From: JBFXAN01 sp050184225
Lineage (GTDB): Bacteria > Chloroflexota > Dehalococcoidia > CAUJGQ01
Direction of reading: 5' to 3'
Length of the DNA stretch: 16,062 bases
NCBI GenBank assembly: GCA_050184225.1
Contig: JBFXAN010000149.1
Location: 1-16,062 of the forward strand
In this document: positions 6,982 through 13,845 of the stretch, one piece after another
Layout: every line of letters begins with the position of its first letter
Numbering within the stretch: the first letter of the stretch is position 1
Notes under the pieces: generated by a model
What the model was told of the DNA's origin: nothing
What the model saw: the letters and a program-made list of their open reading frames with translations, nothing else
Database searches by the model: none
Made by a program: the position numbers and the translations under genes

Positions 6982-7542
6982 ATGCCCCCTCTGCTCACCC
7001 GCCGCCGTTTCACGGCAGACGAGTTCCATCGGATGGCACGAGCCGGCATCCTCCATGAGGATGACCGTGTCGAACTCCTTGACGGAGAGATCATTGAGAT
7101 GGCCCCGATCGGCAGCCGTCACGCGTACTGCGTCATCAACCTTTCGGAACAATTTACATTGCGCGTCTCAGGACGGGCGGTAGTCAGCGTCCAGAATCCT
7201 GTGCGATTGTCCCGCCATTCAGAGCCACAACCTGATCTGCTCCTCCTTCGCCTCCCGGCAGAACGCTATAAGGACACGCTTCCGGGCGCTGATGACGTGT
7301 TGCTCATCGTCGAAGTATCGGACACGACCGTCGCATCCGATCGGCGCACCAAACTACCGATGTATGCGGCCGCGGGAATCCCCGAGGCGTGGCTGGTGAA
7401 CCTACCCCGCAACTCAATCGAGGTGCATCGAGAGCCGCGCGACGGCCGCTACCAGCAGGTAACCGTCTACCGACGGGGAGACTCGATCACGTTGCTGGCA
7501 CTTTCCGATATCACCGTTACTGTTGATGCCATCCTCGGCTAG
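6982..7542 (+). CDS. Uma2 family PD-(D/E)XK nuclease-like protein (1)
   Basis: 186 residues, typical for Uma2 (DUF820). Visible motifs are ELLDGEIIEMAPIG at 31-44, QPDLLLL at 83-89 (Asp85), IVEVSDTT at 109-116 (Glu111) and the RRTKLPMYAAAGIPEAWLV helix with Lys124. Together these form the PD...E...K core of the restriction-endonuclease fold. The family is greatly expanded in cyanobacteria and Chloroflexota; its true substrate is not established and links to mobile elements are only suggested. The ATG at 6982 has AGAGGA upstream and begins the family core; the frame is open 19 codons earlier without a good SD. A related gene follows immediately. Confidence 0.9.
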   Translation: MPPLLTRRRFTADEFHRMARAGILHEDDRVELLDGEIIEMAPIGSRHAYCVINLSEQFTLRVSGRAVVSVQNPVRLSRHSEPQPDLLLLRLPAERYKDTLPGADDVLLIVEVSDTTVASDRRTKLPMYAAAGIPEAWLVNLPRNSIEVHREPRDGRYQQVTVYRRGDSITLLALSDITVTVDAILG

Positions 7543-7578
7543 TTGGCGCTTGCGTTGAGTGACAGAAGGGTCAACCGC

Positions 7579-8163
7579 ATGGCTACGACCGTCCGCATCT
7601 CACTGGATCAATGGCTCTCGCAACCAGACACCGAGCCTTCAAGCGAGTTCGTCTGTGGGGAGATGCTACAGAAGCCAATGCCGAATTTCCCCCACTATCT
7701 CCTTACTGGGCTATTGGTTCGGCTGCTCGGCAATTTTACGGCGCTTCATAATCTCGGTTTCGTCGGACCGGAGTTGCGCTGCGTGTTCGGCCCATTGACA
7801 GGTCGTCGCGGCTATGTACCGGACATCGCTTTCGTCCGCAGAGATCGATTGCCTCGCGGTGACGCTAGGTCACTCGTGCCGTTTCCCTATCCGCCCGACC
7901 TCGCAATCGAAGTCCTCTCACCCGATCAGAACATCGGGCGATTTACCGAGAAGCTGCAATTCTATCTCCGGCATGGCGTCCGTCTCGTCTGGGTCGTCGA
8001 CCCGATTGCCGAGACCATCACGGTCCATCGGCCGGACGCCGACCCGTTCACGCTCAGCGTCGGCGACACCCTCGATGGCGATGACGTCGTCCCCGGCTTC
8101 ACCCTCCCCGTAGCGGATATCTTTGCCCAGTTGACGCTCGACGACGGCCAGGTCGGCGCCTAG
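7579..8163 (+). CDS. Uma2 family PD-(D/E)XK nuclease-like protein (2)
   Basis: 194 residues. The Uma2 core is clear: VPDIAFV at 80-86 (Asp82), LAIEVLSPDQNIG at 108-120 (Glu111) and EKLQFYLRHGVRLVWVVDP at 124-142 (Lys125). It starts 37 bases after the first Uma2 gene at an ATG with GAAGGG upstream; the frame is open from a TTG at 7543 but without support. The two Uma2 proteins share the motif order and the catalytic Glu position (111) but differ strongly elsewhere (this one has FVCGEM where the other has ELLDGEI). They are therefore old paralogues rather than a recent duplication. Confidence 0.9.
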   Translation: MATTVRISLDQWLSQPDTEPSSEFVCGEMLQKPMPNFPHYLLTGLLVRLLGNFTALHNLGFVGPELRCVFGPLTGRRGYVPDIAFVRRDRLPRGDARSLVPFPYPPDLAIEVLSPDQNIGRFTEKLQFYLRHGVRLVWVVDPIAETITVHRPDADPFTLSVGDTLDGDDVVPGFTLPVADIFAQLTLDDGQVGA

Positions 8164-8202
8164 ACACAATCGACACCCCGCTCGCCGGCGGTTCTGACGG
8201 CA

Positions 8203-8230
8203 TTGCGACTGCGTCTGACGGTGGTATGAT
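8203..8230 (+). promoter_or_regulatory. Candidate sigma-70 promoter of the 96-residue gene
   Basis: TTGCGA (8203-8208), 16 bases, TATGAT (8225-8230). The -35 matches four and the -10 five of six consensus bases. It lies 21 bases before the chosen ATG (8252), giving a very short leader that contains the SD GGGAGG. Confidence 0.4.
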
Positions 8231-8251
8231 TCGGCCGGGAGGATGGCAGCG

Positions 8252-8542
8252 ATGGTTGCCTCCAGTGCGACAACGCTCCGAGATGCGCTCGGCTCACCCC
8301 GGATTGTGTCGGGTCCGCCACGCTCGCTCCACCTCGACCTGCCTTGCCTGATCAACGAGCAGGATGAACCGCTGCGCCTGCTCGCCTCATGGCTGCTCGA
8401 CGAGCACGAGGGCGCGGTCTTCTACGCCGGCTCTGGCGGCGCCGTCCGTGCCCACATTCCACCGCATGCGATCGGGTTTCGATTGCGACGCTGGCCCTCC
8501 GAGGGGCTTGCGCCCGAGTACCTCGACTGGCGCTTCGCGTGA
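8252..8542 (+). CDS. Unknown small protein (96 residues)
   Basis: Not recognised. The start at 8252 has GGGAGG 9 bases upstream; the ATG at 8243 directly abuts that SD and is less likely. The protein has an acidic helix (NEQDEPLRLLASWLLDEHEGAVFYAG) and a C-terminal part rich in Pro, Arg and Trp (PPHAIGFRLRRWPSEGLAPE). There is no signal peptide or membrane segment. It has its own candidate promoter and lies 43 bases before the carbamoyltransferase-like gene, so it could lead that transcription unit. Confidence 0.6.
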   Translation: MVASSATTLRDALGSPRIVSGPPRSLHLDLPCLINEQDEPLRLLASWLLDEHEGAVFYAGSGGAVRAHIPPHAIGFRLRRWPSEGLAPEYLDWRFA

Positions 8543-8585
8543 GGTGATCGCTCCCTGACCTTATCGCCGGTTGCGAGAGACCCTC

Positions 8586-9461
8586 ATGAGTCAGGCACCG
8601 ACCAGAGACTTCCTGGCACTGAACGACCACCGCGCTGCGGACCTCCTCGCCATCGTCGAACGCGCCCAGACCCTCGCGGCATGCTGGTGCGAACGCCGCA
8701 TGCCGCGTGGTCTCGACGATCGACGGATCGCACTCATCGTCGATGATGGCGGCTGGCGCAACACAACCGCCTTCGACCTCGGCATCCAGGCGATGGGCGG
8801 AACATGTGTACATGCGTCGGTCACGTTCGACGGGCGTGAGCCGGTCGCTGACCTGGCGGCCTACCTCGACAACTGGGTGGATGCAGCCGTTATTCGCACA
8901 CCCGATCTGGCATTGCTCCGGCAGTTCGCTTGCGCTGCTCGCTCGCCGGTGATCAACGCCCGAACGCGCTCCAATCACCCCTGCGAGACGCTCGGCGACC
9001 TCAGCTTTCTCCGCCATGAATGGGGTAGCATCAATGACCTCCGGATTGCCGCCGTTGCACCGGACGACAACATCAGTCGCTCCTGGGCCGAAGCCGCCGC
9101 GGCCCTTCCCCTCACGGTGGTCCAGATCTACCCGGAACCGTGGCACGTTCGCGATCCATCACGATTCAGCGCTCGATTCTCGACCACCACCGATCTCGAT
9201 GCACTGTGCGACGCCGATGTCGTGATCACGGATTGCTGGCCCCGCAATCCGGATGCGGAGGCACTGCTTCCATATCAGATCACGGCGGATGTATTGCGGC
9301 GGCTCAAACCAGAAGCGATCTTCATCCCGTGTCCCCCGGTCACGCGGGGCCAGGAGGTGTCCGAGGAAGCAATGCACGCGCCGGCGTGCCGGGTGGTCGA
9401 AGCCAAGGCGTTTCTGCTCCACGCGCAGAATGCGCTCTTGGAATGGATCTTCGCCGCATAA
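8586..9461 (+). CDS. Degenerate ornithine/aspartate carbamoyltransferase-like protein
   Basis: 291 residues, matching the carbamoyltransferase fold from end to end. Recognisable are an N-terminal FLALNDHRAADLLAIVERA helix, REPVADLAAYLDNWVDAAVIR (compare the RES..DTA..L motif), HPCETLGDLSFL at 131-142 (compare HPCQALADL), DADVVITDCWPR at 209-220 and FIPCPPVTRGQEV near 246-258. Two key sites have changed. The carbamoyl-phosphate loop STRTR is replaced by WRNTT (57-61), and the HCLP motif reads PCPP (248-251). It is therefore unlikely to be a normal ornithine carbamoyltransferase. It may use another substrate or act as a non-catalytic binding protein. The ATG at 8586 follows GAGAGA; an in-frame TTG at 8571 is less likely. 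It heads a run with an amidohydrolase and eutBC. Confidence 0.8.
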   Translation: MSQAPTRDFLALNDHRAADLLAIVERAQTLAACWCERRMPRGLDDRRIALIVDDGGWRNTTAFDLGIQAMGGTCVHASVTFDGREPVADLAAYLDNWVDAAVIRTPDLALLRQFACAARSPVINARTRSNHPCETLGDLSFLRHEWGSINDLRIAAVAPDDNISRSWAEAAAALPLTVVQIYPEPWHVRDPSRFSARFSTTTDLDALCDADVVITDCWPRNPDAEALLPYQITADVLRRLKPEAIFIPCPPVTRGQEVSEEAMHAPACRVVEAKAFLLHAQNALLEWIFAA

Positions 9462-9484
9462 TTGCCAGGTGAGCCGGCTGGCAA
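9462..9484 (+). terminator. Hairpin directly after the carbamoyltransferase-like gene
   Basis: TTGCCAG (9462-9468) and CTGGCAA (9478-9484) are a perfect 7-base inverted repeat with a 9-base loop, beginning on the base after the TAA stop. No T-run follows. It may partly separate this gene from the amidohydrolase 45 bases further on. Confidence 0.4.
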
Positions 9485-9528
9485 GGACTGAGTTGCTCAT
9501 TCAGAGCATTCGAGGGAGGAGCGACACC

Positions 9529-10653
9529 ATGACGACGATGCAGCAGACACCAGCGGCACGAGCAGAGCAACGCGCCAAACCCTTTATCGTGTCGGCGGAC
9601 TGTCACGTGAACGAGCCACCCGACCTGTGGGAGAAGAGGGTCGCCGAGCAGTACCGCCACCGCCTGCCCCATCGCGAGATGCGCAACGGCGAGGAGTGGG
9701 TCGTCGTCGAGGGCCATCGCCCGGTGCGTGTCCGCCAGCTCAAGCTCGAAGGCGAAGACCTGGAGCGGAGCCAGGCCGGCAGCCGCGATCCGGAGGAGCG
9801 TCGCCGCGACCTCGAACGGGACGGTGTCGACGCCGAGGTGATCTACCCAAACCGCGGCCTGCTCATGTATACGTCGCCGGACCCTGGTTTCCAAACCGAG
9901 ATGTGCCGCGTCTGGAACGAATGGTCCTACGAAACCTTCAAGGGCTACTGGGATCGGATGGCGCCGACCTGCGCCGTCGCCCCGGTTGATGTTCCCAGCG
10001 CGATCGCCGAGCTCGAACGCTGCGCGGCGCTCGGCTTTCGCTCTGTCTTCATGCCGGCCCAGGTCGCGGGCAAGCCATACAACTCGCCGGAGTACGAGCC
10101 GCTCTGGGCTGCCGTCCAGGACTGTGGCATCCCGATCTCCTTCCACGTCGGCACGGGGCGCGACCCGCGCACAGCGAGCGGCAACGGCGGCGCGATCATC
10201 AACTACGCGATCCACGCACTCGGCGCCGCCCAGGAGCCGGTAGCCCAACTCTGCTCCTCCGGCATTCTCGAGCGCTTCCCGAACCTGCGCTTCGTCACAG
10301 TCGAAGCCGGCATCGGCTGGATCCCTTGGCTGCTCCACGCCCTCGACGAGGCCGCTCACAAGCATCATTTCTGGGTGCGGCCACAGTTGCCGATGCTCCC
10401 TTCGGAATACTGGCGTCGCCAAGGATACGCCAGCTTCCAGGATGACCCCATCGGCCTGCAGCTCTGCCGAGAGATCGGCGTCGACAATATGCTCTGGGGG
10501 AACGACTATCCCCACCATGAGGGCACCTGGCCCCATTCCCAGGAGGTGATCGCCCAGACGATGGGCCATCTCACCGACGAGGACCGAGCGAAAGTGTTGG
10601 GCCTCAACGCGGCGAAGCTCTACGGTTTCACCGTGCCGGAGGTATCCGCCTGA
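9529..10653 (+). CDS. Amidohydrolase family protein (amidohydrolase_2, ACMSD-like)
   Basis: 374 residues, a metal-dependent hydrolase or decarboxylase of the amidohydrolase_2 group. Visible metal and active-site candidates are ADCH at 23-26 (Asp24, His26; the usual first-strand pair), FHVGTG at 205-210 (His206), VEAGIGW at 258-264 (Glu259) and WGNDYPHHEG at 323-332 (Asp326, His329, His330). The family includes aminocarboxymuconate-semialdehyde decarboxylase and many enzymes of aromatic or heterocyclic breakdown; the substrate is not predictable here. The start is well set by GGGAGGAG 7 bases before the ATG. The open frame extends 92 codons upstream into the preceding gene and is rejected. It lies between the carbamoyltransferase-like gene and eutB. 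Confidence 0.85.
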   Translation: MTTMQQTPAARAEQRAKPFIVSADCHVNEPPDLWEKRVAEQYRHRLPHREMRNGEEWVVVEGHRPVRVRQLKLEGEDLERSQAGSRDPEERRRDLERDGVDAEVIYPNRGLLMYTSPDPGFQTEMCRVWNEWSYETFKGYWDRMAPTCAVAPVDVPSAIAELERCAALGFRSVFMPAQVAGKPYNSPEYEPLWAAVQDCGIPISFHVGTGRDPRTASGNGGAIINYAIHALGAAQEPVAQLCSSGILERFPNLRFVTVEAGIGWIPWLLHALDEAAHKHHFWVRPQLPMLPSEYWRRQGYASFQDDPIGLQLCREIGVDNMLWGNDYPHHEGTWPHSQEVIAQTMGHLTDEDRAKVLGLNAAKLYGFTVPEVSA

Positions 10654-10718
10654 ACCACACGGCCTCCGTCACGTTCACAGATCGTCGACAGCCGAACGAC
10701 GCCATGGGCGGGTGACTG

Positions 10719-12086
10719 ATGCTGCTGCGCGTCACGCTCCATGGCCGGCGCTATGAGTTCCCCGACCTGCGTCGCCTCATGAGCAAGGCGAATGAGGAGA
10801 AGTCGGGCGACCATCTCGCCGGTGTTGCGGCGGAGAGCGCGATCGAGCGCGCCGCCGCCCGGTTTGTCCTCGCCGAGGTGCCCCTCTCGGCACTGCGCGA
10901 GAATCCCGCCGTCCCGTACGCCGAGGACGAGGTCACGCGCGTGATCGACGACGCGGTCGACGAGACGGTTTACGCGGAGATCAAAGGTTGGCGCGTCGGC
11001 GCGTTCCGCGAGTGGCTGCTCGCCGATACCACGACCGGAGACATGATCCGGCGGCTCTCCGCCGGCCTGACCGCCGAGATGGTTGCGGCGGTCACAAAGC
11101 TGATGTCGGCATTGGACCTCGTCTCCGCCGCCGCGAAGCTGCGCGTCACGGCGCGCTGCCGCAACACGGTCGGTCTACCGGGGACGCTCGCCAGCCGGAA
11201 TCAGCCCAATCATCCCACCGACTCGCCGGAAGGGATCGCCGCCGCGATCTACGAAGGTCTCTCCTACGGCTCCGGCGACGCCGTCATCGGCATCAACCCC
11301 GCCGACGACCGCTTCGATTCTGTCGCCCGCCTGCTCGAGATGACCCATGGCATCATCGAACACTGGCAGATCCCCACGCAGAACTGCGTCCTCGCCCATA
11401 TCACCACGCAGATGCAGTGCCTCCGCGCCGGCGTGCCGGCCGGGCTGCTCTTCCAATCCCTCGCCGGGTCGCAGGCCGGCAATCAGTCATTCGGCATTTC
11501 CGTGCCGTTGCTCGACGAGGCACACGACCTGGCGCGACGGCACTGCGTCTCGCCAGGGCCGAACGTGATGTACTTCGAAACCGGCCAGGGATCCGAACTT
11601 TCTGCCGAAGCGCACCACGGCTGGGACCAACTCGTGATGGAGGCCCGCTGCTATGGACTGGCCAAGCGCTATCAGCCGTTCCTCGTGAACACCGTCGTCG
11701 GCTTCATCGGCCCGGAATACCTCTACGACGCGCGCCAGATCCAGCGCGCCGCTCTCGAAGACCACTTCATGGGCAAGCTCACCGGCCTGCCGATGGGCTG
11801 TGACGCCTGCTATACCAACCACGCCCGCGCCGACCAGAACGACATCGAAAGCCTGGCCGTGCTCCTCACCGCTGCCGGCTGCAACTACTTCATGGGCGTT
11901 CCAATGGGCGACGACGCGATGCTCTCCTACCAGTGCACGAGCTACCACGACACGGCAACGCTGCGGCACCTCTTCAAGCTCCGTCCCGCTCCCGAATTCG
12001 AGGCGTGGATGGAACGCATCGGCTTGATGGAAGACGGCAGGCTCACCGCCGCCGCCGGCGACCCAACCTTCTTCGCCGGGCGGTGA
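10719..12086 (+). CDS. eutB: Ethanolamine ammonia-lyase large subunit EutB
   Basis: The catalytic subunit of coenzyme-B12-dependent ethanolamine ammonia-lyase, which turns ethanolamine into acetaldehyde and ammonia. It has 455 residues, almost exactly the E. coli length. The residues known to bind substrate in the E. coli enzyme sit at the same numbers: Arg160 and Gln162 (SRNQPNHPTD), Asn193 (GINPADD), Glu287 (YFETGQGSE) and Asp362 (MGCDACYTNH). It is therefore predicted to be fully active. ATG start with GGGCGGG upstream. eutC follows after 4 bases. No eutA reactivase, B12 adenosyltransferase, EutR or microcompartment shell gene is visible, so this is the stand-alone, cytosolic type. Confidence 0.97.
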   Translation: MLLRVTLHGRRYEFPDLRRLMSKANEEKSGDHLAGVAAESAIERAAARFVLAEVPLSALRENPAVPYAEDEVTRVIDDAVDETVYAEIKGWRVGAFREWLLADTTTGDMIRRLSAGLTAEMVAAVTKLMSALDLVSAAAKLRVTARCRNTVGLPGTLASRNQPNHPTDSPEGIAAAIYEGLSYGSGDAVIGINPADDRFDSVARLLEMTHGIIEHWQIPTQNCVLAHITTQMQCLRAGVPAGLLFQSLAGSQAGNQSFGISVPLLDEAHDLARRHCVSPGPNVMYFETGQGSELSAEAHHGWDQLVMEARCYGLAKRYQPFLVNTVVGFIGPEYLYDARQIQRAALEDHFMGKLTGLPMGCDACYTNHARADQNDIESLAVLLTAAGCNYFMGVPMGDDAMLSYQCTSYHDTATLRHLFKLRPAPEFEAWMERIGLMEDGRLTAAAGDPTFFAGR

Positions 12087-12090
12087 TGCA

Positions 12091-12912
12091 GTGTCCGACA
12101 AGCGGTATGCAACCGACGAACCGACCATCGACCTGCCCGACCCCACGACCGCCGAGGCACGACGCCGGTCTGGTGTGGGGCAGCCGGCGACACCTTCGGC
12201 CCTCCATGACCTGATTGCCGCGACCAGCGCCCGTATCGGCGTCGGCCGCGCGGGAAGCCGTCCGCCCACGCAGGCGTTGCTGCGCTTCCAGGCGGACCAC
12301 GCCGTCACCCAGGACGCCCTCTATCGCGAGGTCGATCCGGCCCAGGTCGAGACGTGGGGACTGCTCAGCGTCCGCTCGGCGGTCAGCGGCGGCCGGCGGG
12401 AATACCTGCTCCGTCCCGACCTCGGCCGCCGCCTCGGCGACGCCGCCGGACATTTCCTCCAAGAACGGTGTATCGCCGCTCCCGAACTCCAGATCGTCGT
12501 CGGCGATGGCCTCAGCGCCGAGGCGATCGAGACGAACCTCGGCGACCTCCTGCCTGCCCTGATCGAGCGCGCCGCCATCGCCGGCCTGCAAACCGGTACC
12601 CCGGTCTTTGTCAAGGATGCCCGCGTCGGCGTGATCAACGAGTTCGGTGATCTGCTGCGGCCGGAGGTGATCGTGCTCCTGATCGGCGAGCGCCCCGGAC
12701 TGGGCCGTGCAGAGGCGCTCAGCGCCTACCTCGCCTACCGCCCTCGGTCCGGTCAGACCGATGCCGATCGTAACGTCATCAGCGGCATCTTCGCCGGCGG
12801 TATTCCTCCTCGGCAGGCGGCCGCCGCGATCGTCGACCTCGCCCACACGATGATCGAGCATCAAGCGTCGGGCGTGCGCCTGAAGCGCGCGCTCGCATCC
12901 GGCCAATCGTGA
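12091..12912 (+). CDS. eutC: Ethanolamine ammonia-lyase small subunit EutC
   Basis: 273 residues, the subunit that completes the B12-binding site of EutB. Family segments are ARIGVGRAGSRPPTQALLRF at 47-66, DHAVTQDALYREV at 69-81, VVGDGLSAEAIETN near 135-148, VFVKDARVGVINEFGD and GERPGLGRAEALSAYLAYRP in the C-terminal half. The N-terminal 35 residues are a variable, charged linker as in other EutC proteins. The GTG at 12091 begins 4 bases after the eutB stop, indicating translational coupling. It is the last gene of the ethanolamine cluster. A gap of 327 bases and a change of base composition follow. Confidence 0.96.
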   Translation: MSDKRYATDEPTIDLPDPTTAEARRRSGVGQPATPSALHDLIAATSARIGVGRAGSRPPTQALLRFQADHAVTQDALYREVDPAQVETWGLLSVRSAVSGGRREYLLRPDLGRRLGDAAGHFLQERCIAAPELQIVVGDGLSAEAIETNLGDLLPALIERAAIAGLQTGTPVFVKDARVGVINEFGDLLRPEVIVLLIGERPGLGRAEALSAYLAYRPRSGQTDADRNVISGIFAGGIPPRQAAAAIVDLAHTMIEHQASGVRLKRALASGQS

Positions 12913-13103
12913 CGCGTGGCCACGGCCGGCTTTGAGGACGAGTTTGGCGGCGACCGTGAGGCGTTGTGGCGGCAGGCCGGGATCGCGGCCCTCGTCTAGG
13001 GGCCTGCACATCTCCCGGACGTGACACCGAACCGGGACACGTCTGCGGACGAGTGTGCTGTTCTTGTCCTGCTCTTCGCCTGGTAGGCATCAGCCTCCGT
13101 ACA

Positions 13104-13115
13104 GCAGTATACTGC
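13104..13115. promoter_or_regulatory. 12-base perfect palindrome, possible operator
   Basis: GCAGTATACTGC reads the same on both strands. It covers a -10-like TATACT (13108-13113), with a weak -35 TAGGCA (13084-13089) 18 bases upstream. A dimeric repressor site over a promoter is one reading, 125 bases before the ART start. Confidence 0.35.
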
Positions 13116-13176
13116 CGTGAAGTACGATGTCGGATCATGCGACGGGCCGTCAGTCTCAGGAAGGTGGAGCGCAAGG

Positions 13177-13206
13177 TTGAGAAGTTCCGCCTGCTCCGTG
13201 TATAGC
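13177..13206 (+). promoter_or_regulatory. Candidate promoter of the ART-DraG pair
   Basis: TTGAGA (five of six consensus bases, 13177-13182), 18 bases, TATAGC (four of six, 13201-13206). It lies 33 bases before the chosen ATG of the ART gene. Confidence 0.3.
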
Positions 13207-13239
13207 CAGACCTGGGATATACGCTTGGGGAGGAACGCA

Positions 13240-13806
13240 ATGACTTTCAGAGATGGAACACTCTATACGGCAACTCGACTTTCGCCCAGCGATCCCTATT
13301 GGCGAGATGTCGTTGATGCTGTGCAGCGGCGGACCAAGCCGAACACCGGCACGTTCACCGTGCAGGAGGTTTACTCCCTCCGTTGGAGAAATAAACCGTT
13401 CCCATACAGCTACACGTACGAGTTTCGGCCCAACCGACGGTTCTTCTGGCACGGATCGAGTATCCAAAATCTCCAACGAATCCTGGATGAAGGTTTCAAG
13501 CCTGGCATGGGAGGCATGCTTGGGCCGGGGATCTACACAACTTTTCACATCAATAAGAGCTGGGGCTATGCTCCAGAAAGGTTCGTCATGTCAGTGATGA
13601 TCTATGCACCAAACACGGTATGCTTCCACTCGGGCGATGTCGTAGATCTAAATTCAGTGAGCTATCTGAAACAGGCACACGATGCCATCGAGGTAAGAAG
13701 CGGTGTGATGGTCGGAACATGGTCGATGAACAATCATGAAATCTGTGTCCAGGAATCAGTGCGTGCCATTCCCCGCTTTATTACCAAGCTCACGCACAAG
13801 CCATAG
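13240..13806 (+). CDS. PARP-like mono-domain ADP-ribosyltransferase (putative toxin or effector)
   Basis: 188 residues. The fold and catalytic set of the PARP/ART family are visible. FFWHGSSIQNLQRILDEGF gives His71, LGPGIYTTFHINKSWGYA gives Tyr99 and has the same layout as the PARP segment GKGIYFA..SKSANY, and NNHEICVQESVRAIPRFI gives Glu167 before the final strand. An intact H-Y-E triad predicts transfer of ADP-ribose from NAD+; target unknown. No DNA-binding, WGR or regulatory domain and no signal peptide are seen, so this is a minimal catalytic unit. ATG chosen for GGGGAGG about 8 bases upstream. The DraG-type hydrolase gene follows after 39 bases, which suggests an enzyme-plus-antidote pair. 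GC in the central 240 bases is about 49% by hand count, far below eutC, suggesting transfer. Confidence 0.75.
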   Translation: MTFRDGTLYTATRLSPSDPYWRDVVDAVQRRTKPNTGTFTVQEVYSLRWRNKPFPYSYTYEFRPNRRFFWHGSSIQNLQRILDEGFKPGMGGMLGPGIYTTFHINKSWGYAPERFVMSVMIYAPNTVCFHSGDVVDLNSVSYLKQAHDAIEVRSGVMVGTWSMNNHEICVQESVRAIPRFITKLTHKP

Positions 13807-13845
13807 CTGTAGCAGGGCAGCGCGGTCTAAGGAGAGGAGTCGGCG

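Larger units (their letters stand above)
12913..13239 (+). other. 327-base intergenic region between eutC and the ART gene
   Basis: No convincing gene. A GTG-led reading frame (12916-12999, 27 codons, same frame as eutC) follows the eutC stop but has no SD. GACGTG (13018-13023) and CACGTC (13038-13043) form a 6-base inverted repeat. A 12-base palindrome sits at 13104-13115, and a candidate promoter at 13177-13206 lies near the ART start. The ART frame is open from a GTG at 13117 but without SD. This is probably the left boundary of an inserted cassette. Confidence 0.45.

Noticed and set aside
9253..9528. 92-codon extension of the amidohydrolase into the preceding gene
   Set aside because: It overlaps the carbamoyltransferase-like coding region in another frame, and the internal ATG at 9529 has a strong SD.
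9340..10569. 409-codon minus-strand frame opposite the amidohydrolase
   Set aside because: The plus-strand amidohydrolase has recognisable metal-binding motifs and a strong SD. The antisense product resembles nothing.
12916..12999. 27-codon frame after the eutC stop (same frame), possible read-through or micro-gene
   Set aside because: No SD, no known motif, and EutC is already full length, so it cannot be told from chance.
12043..13011. Minus-strand frame opposite eutC
   Set aside because: eutC is certain, and the frame has no motifs or supported start.
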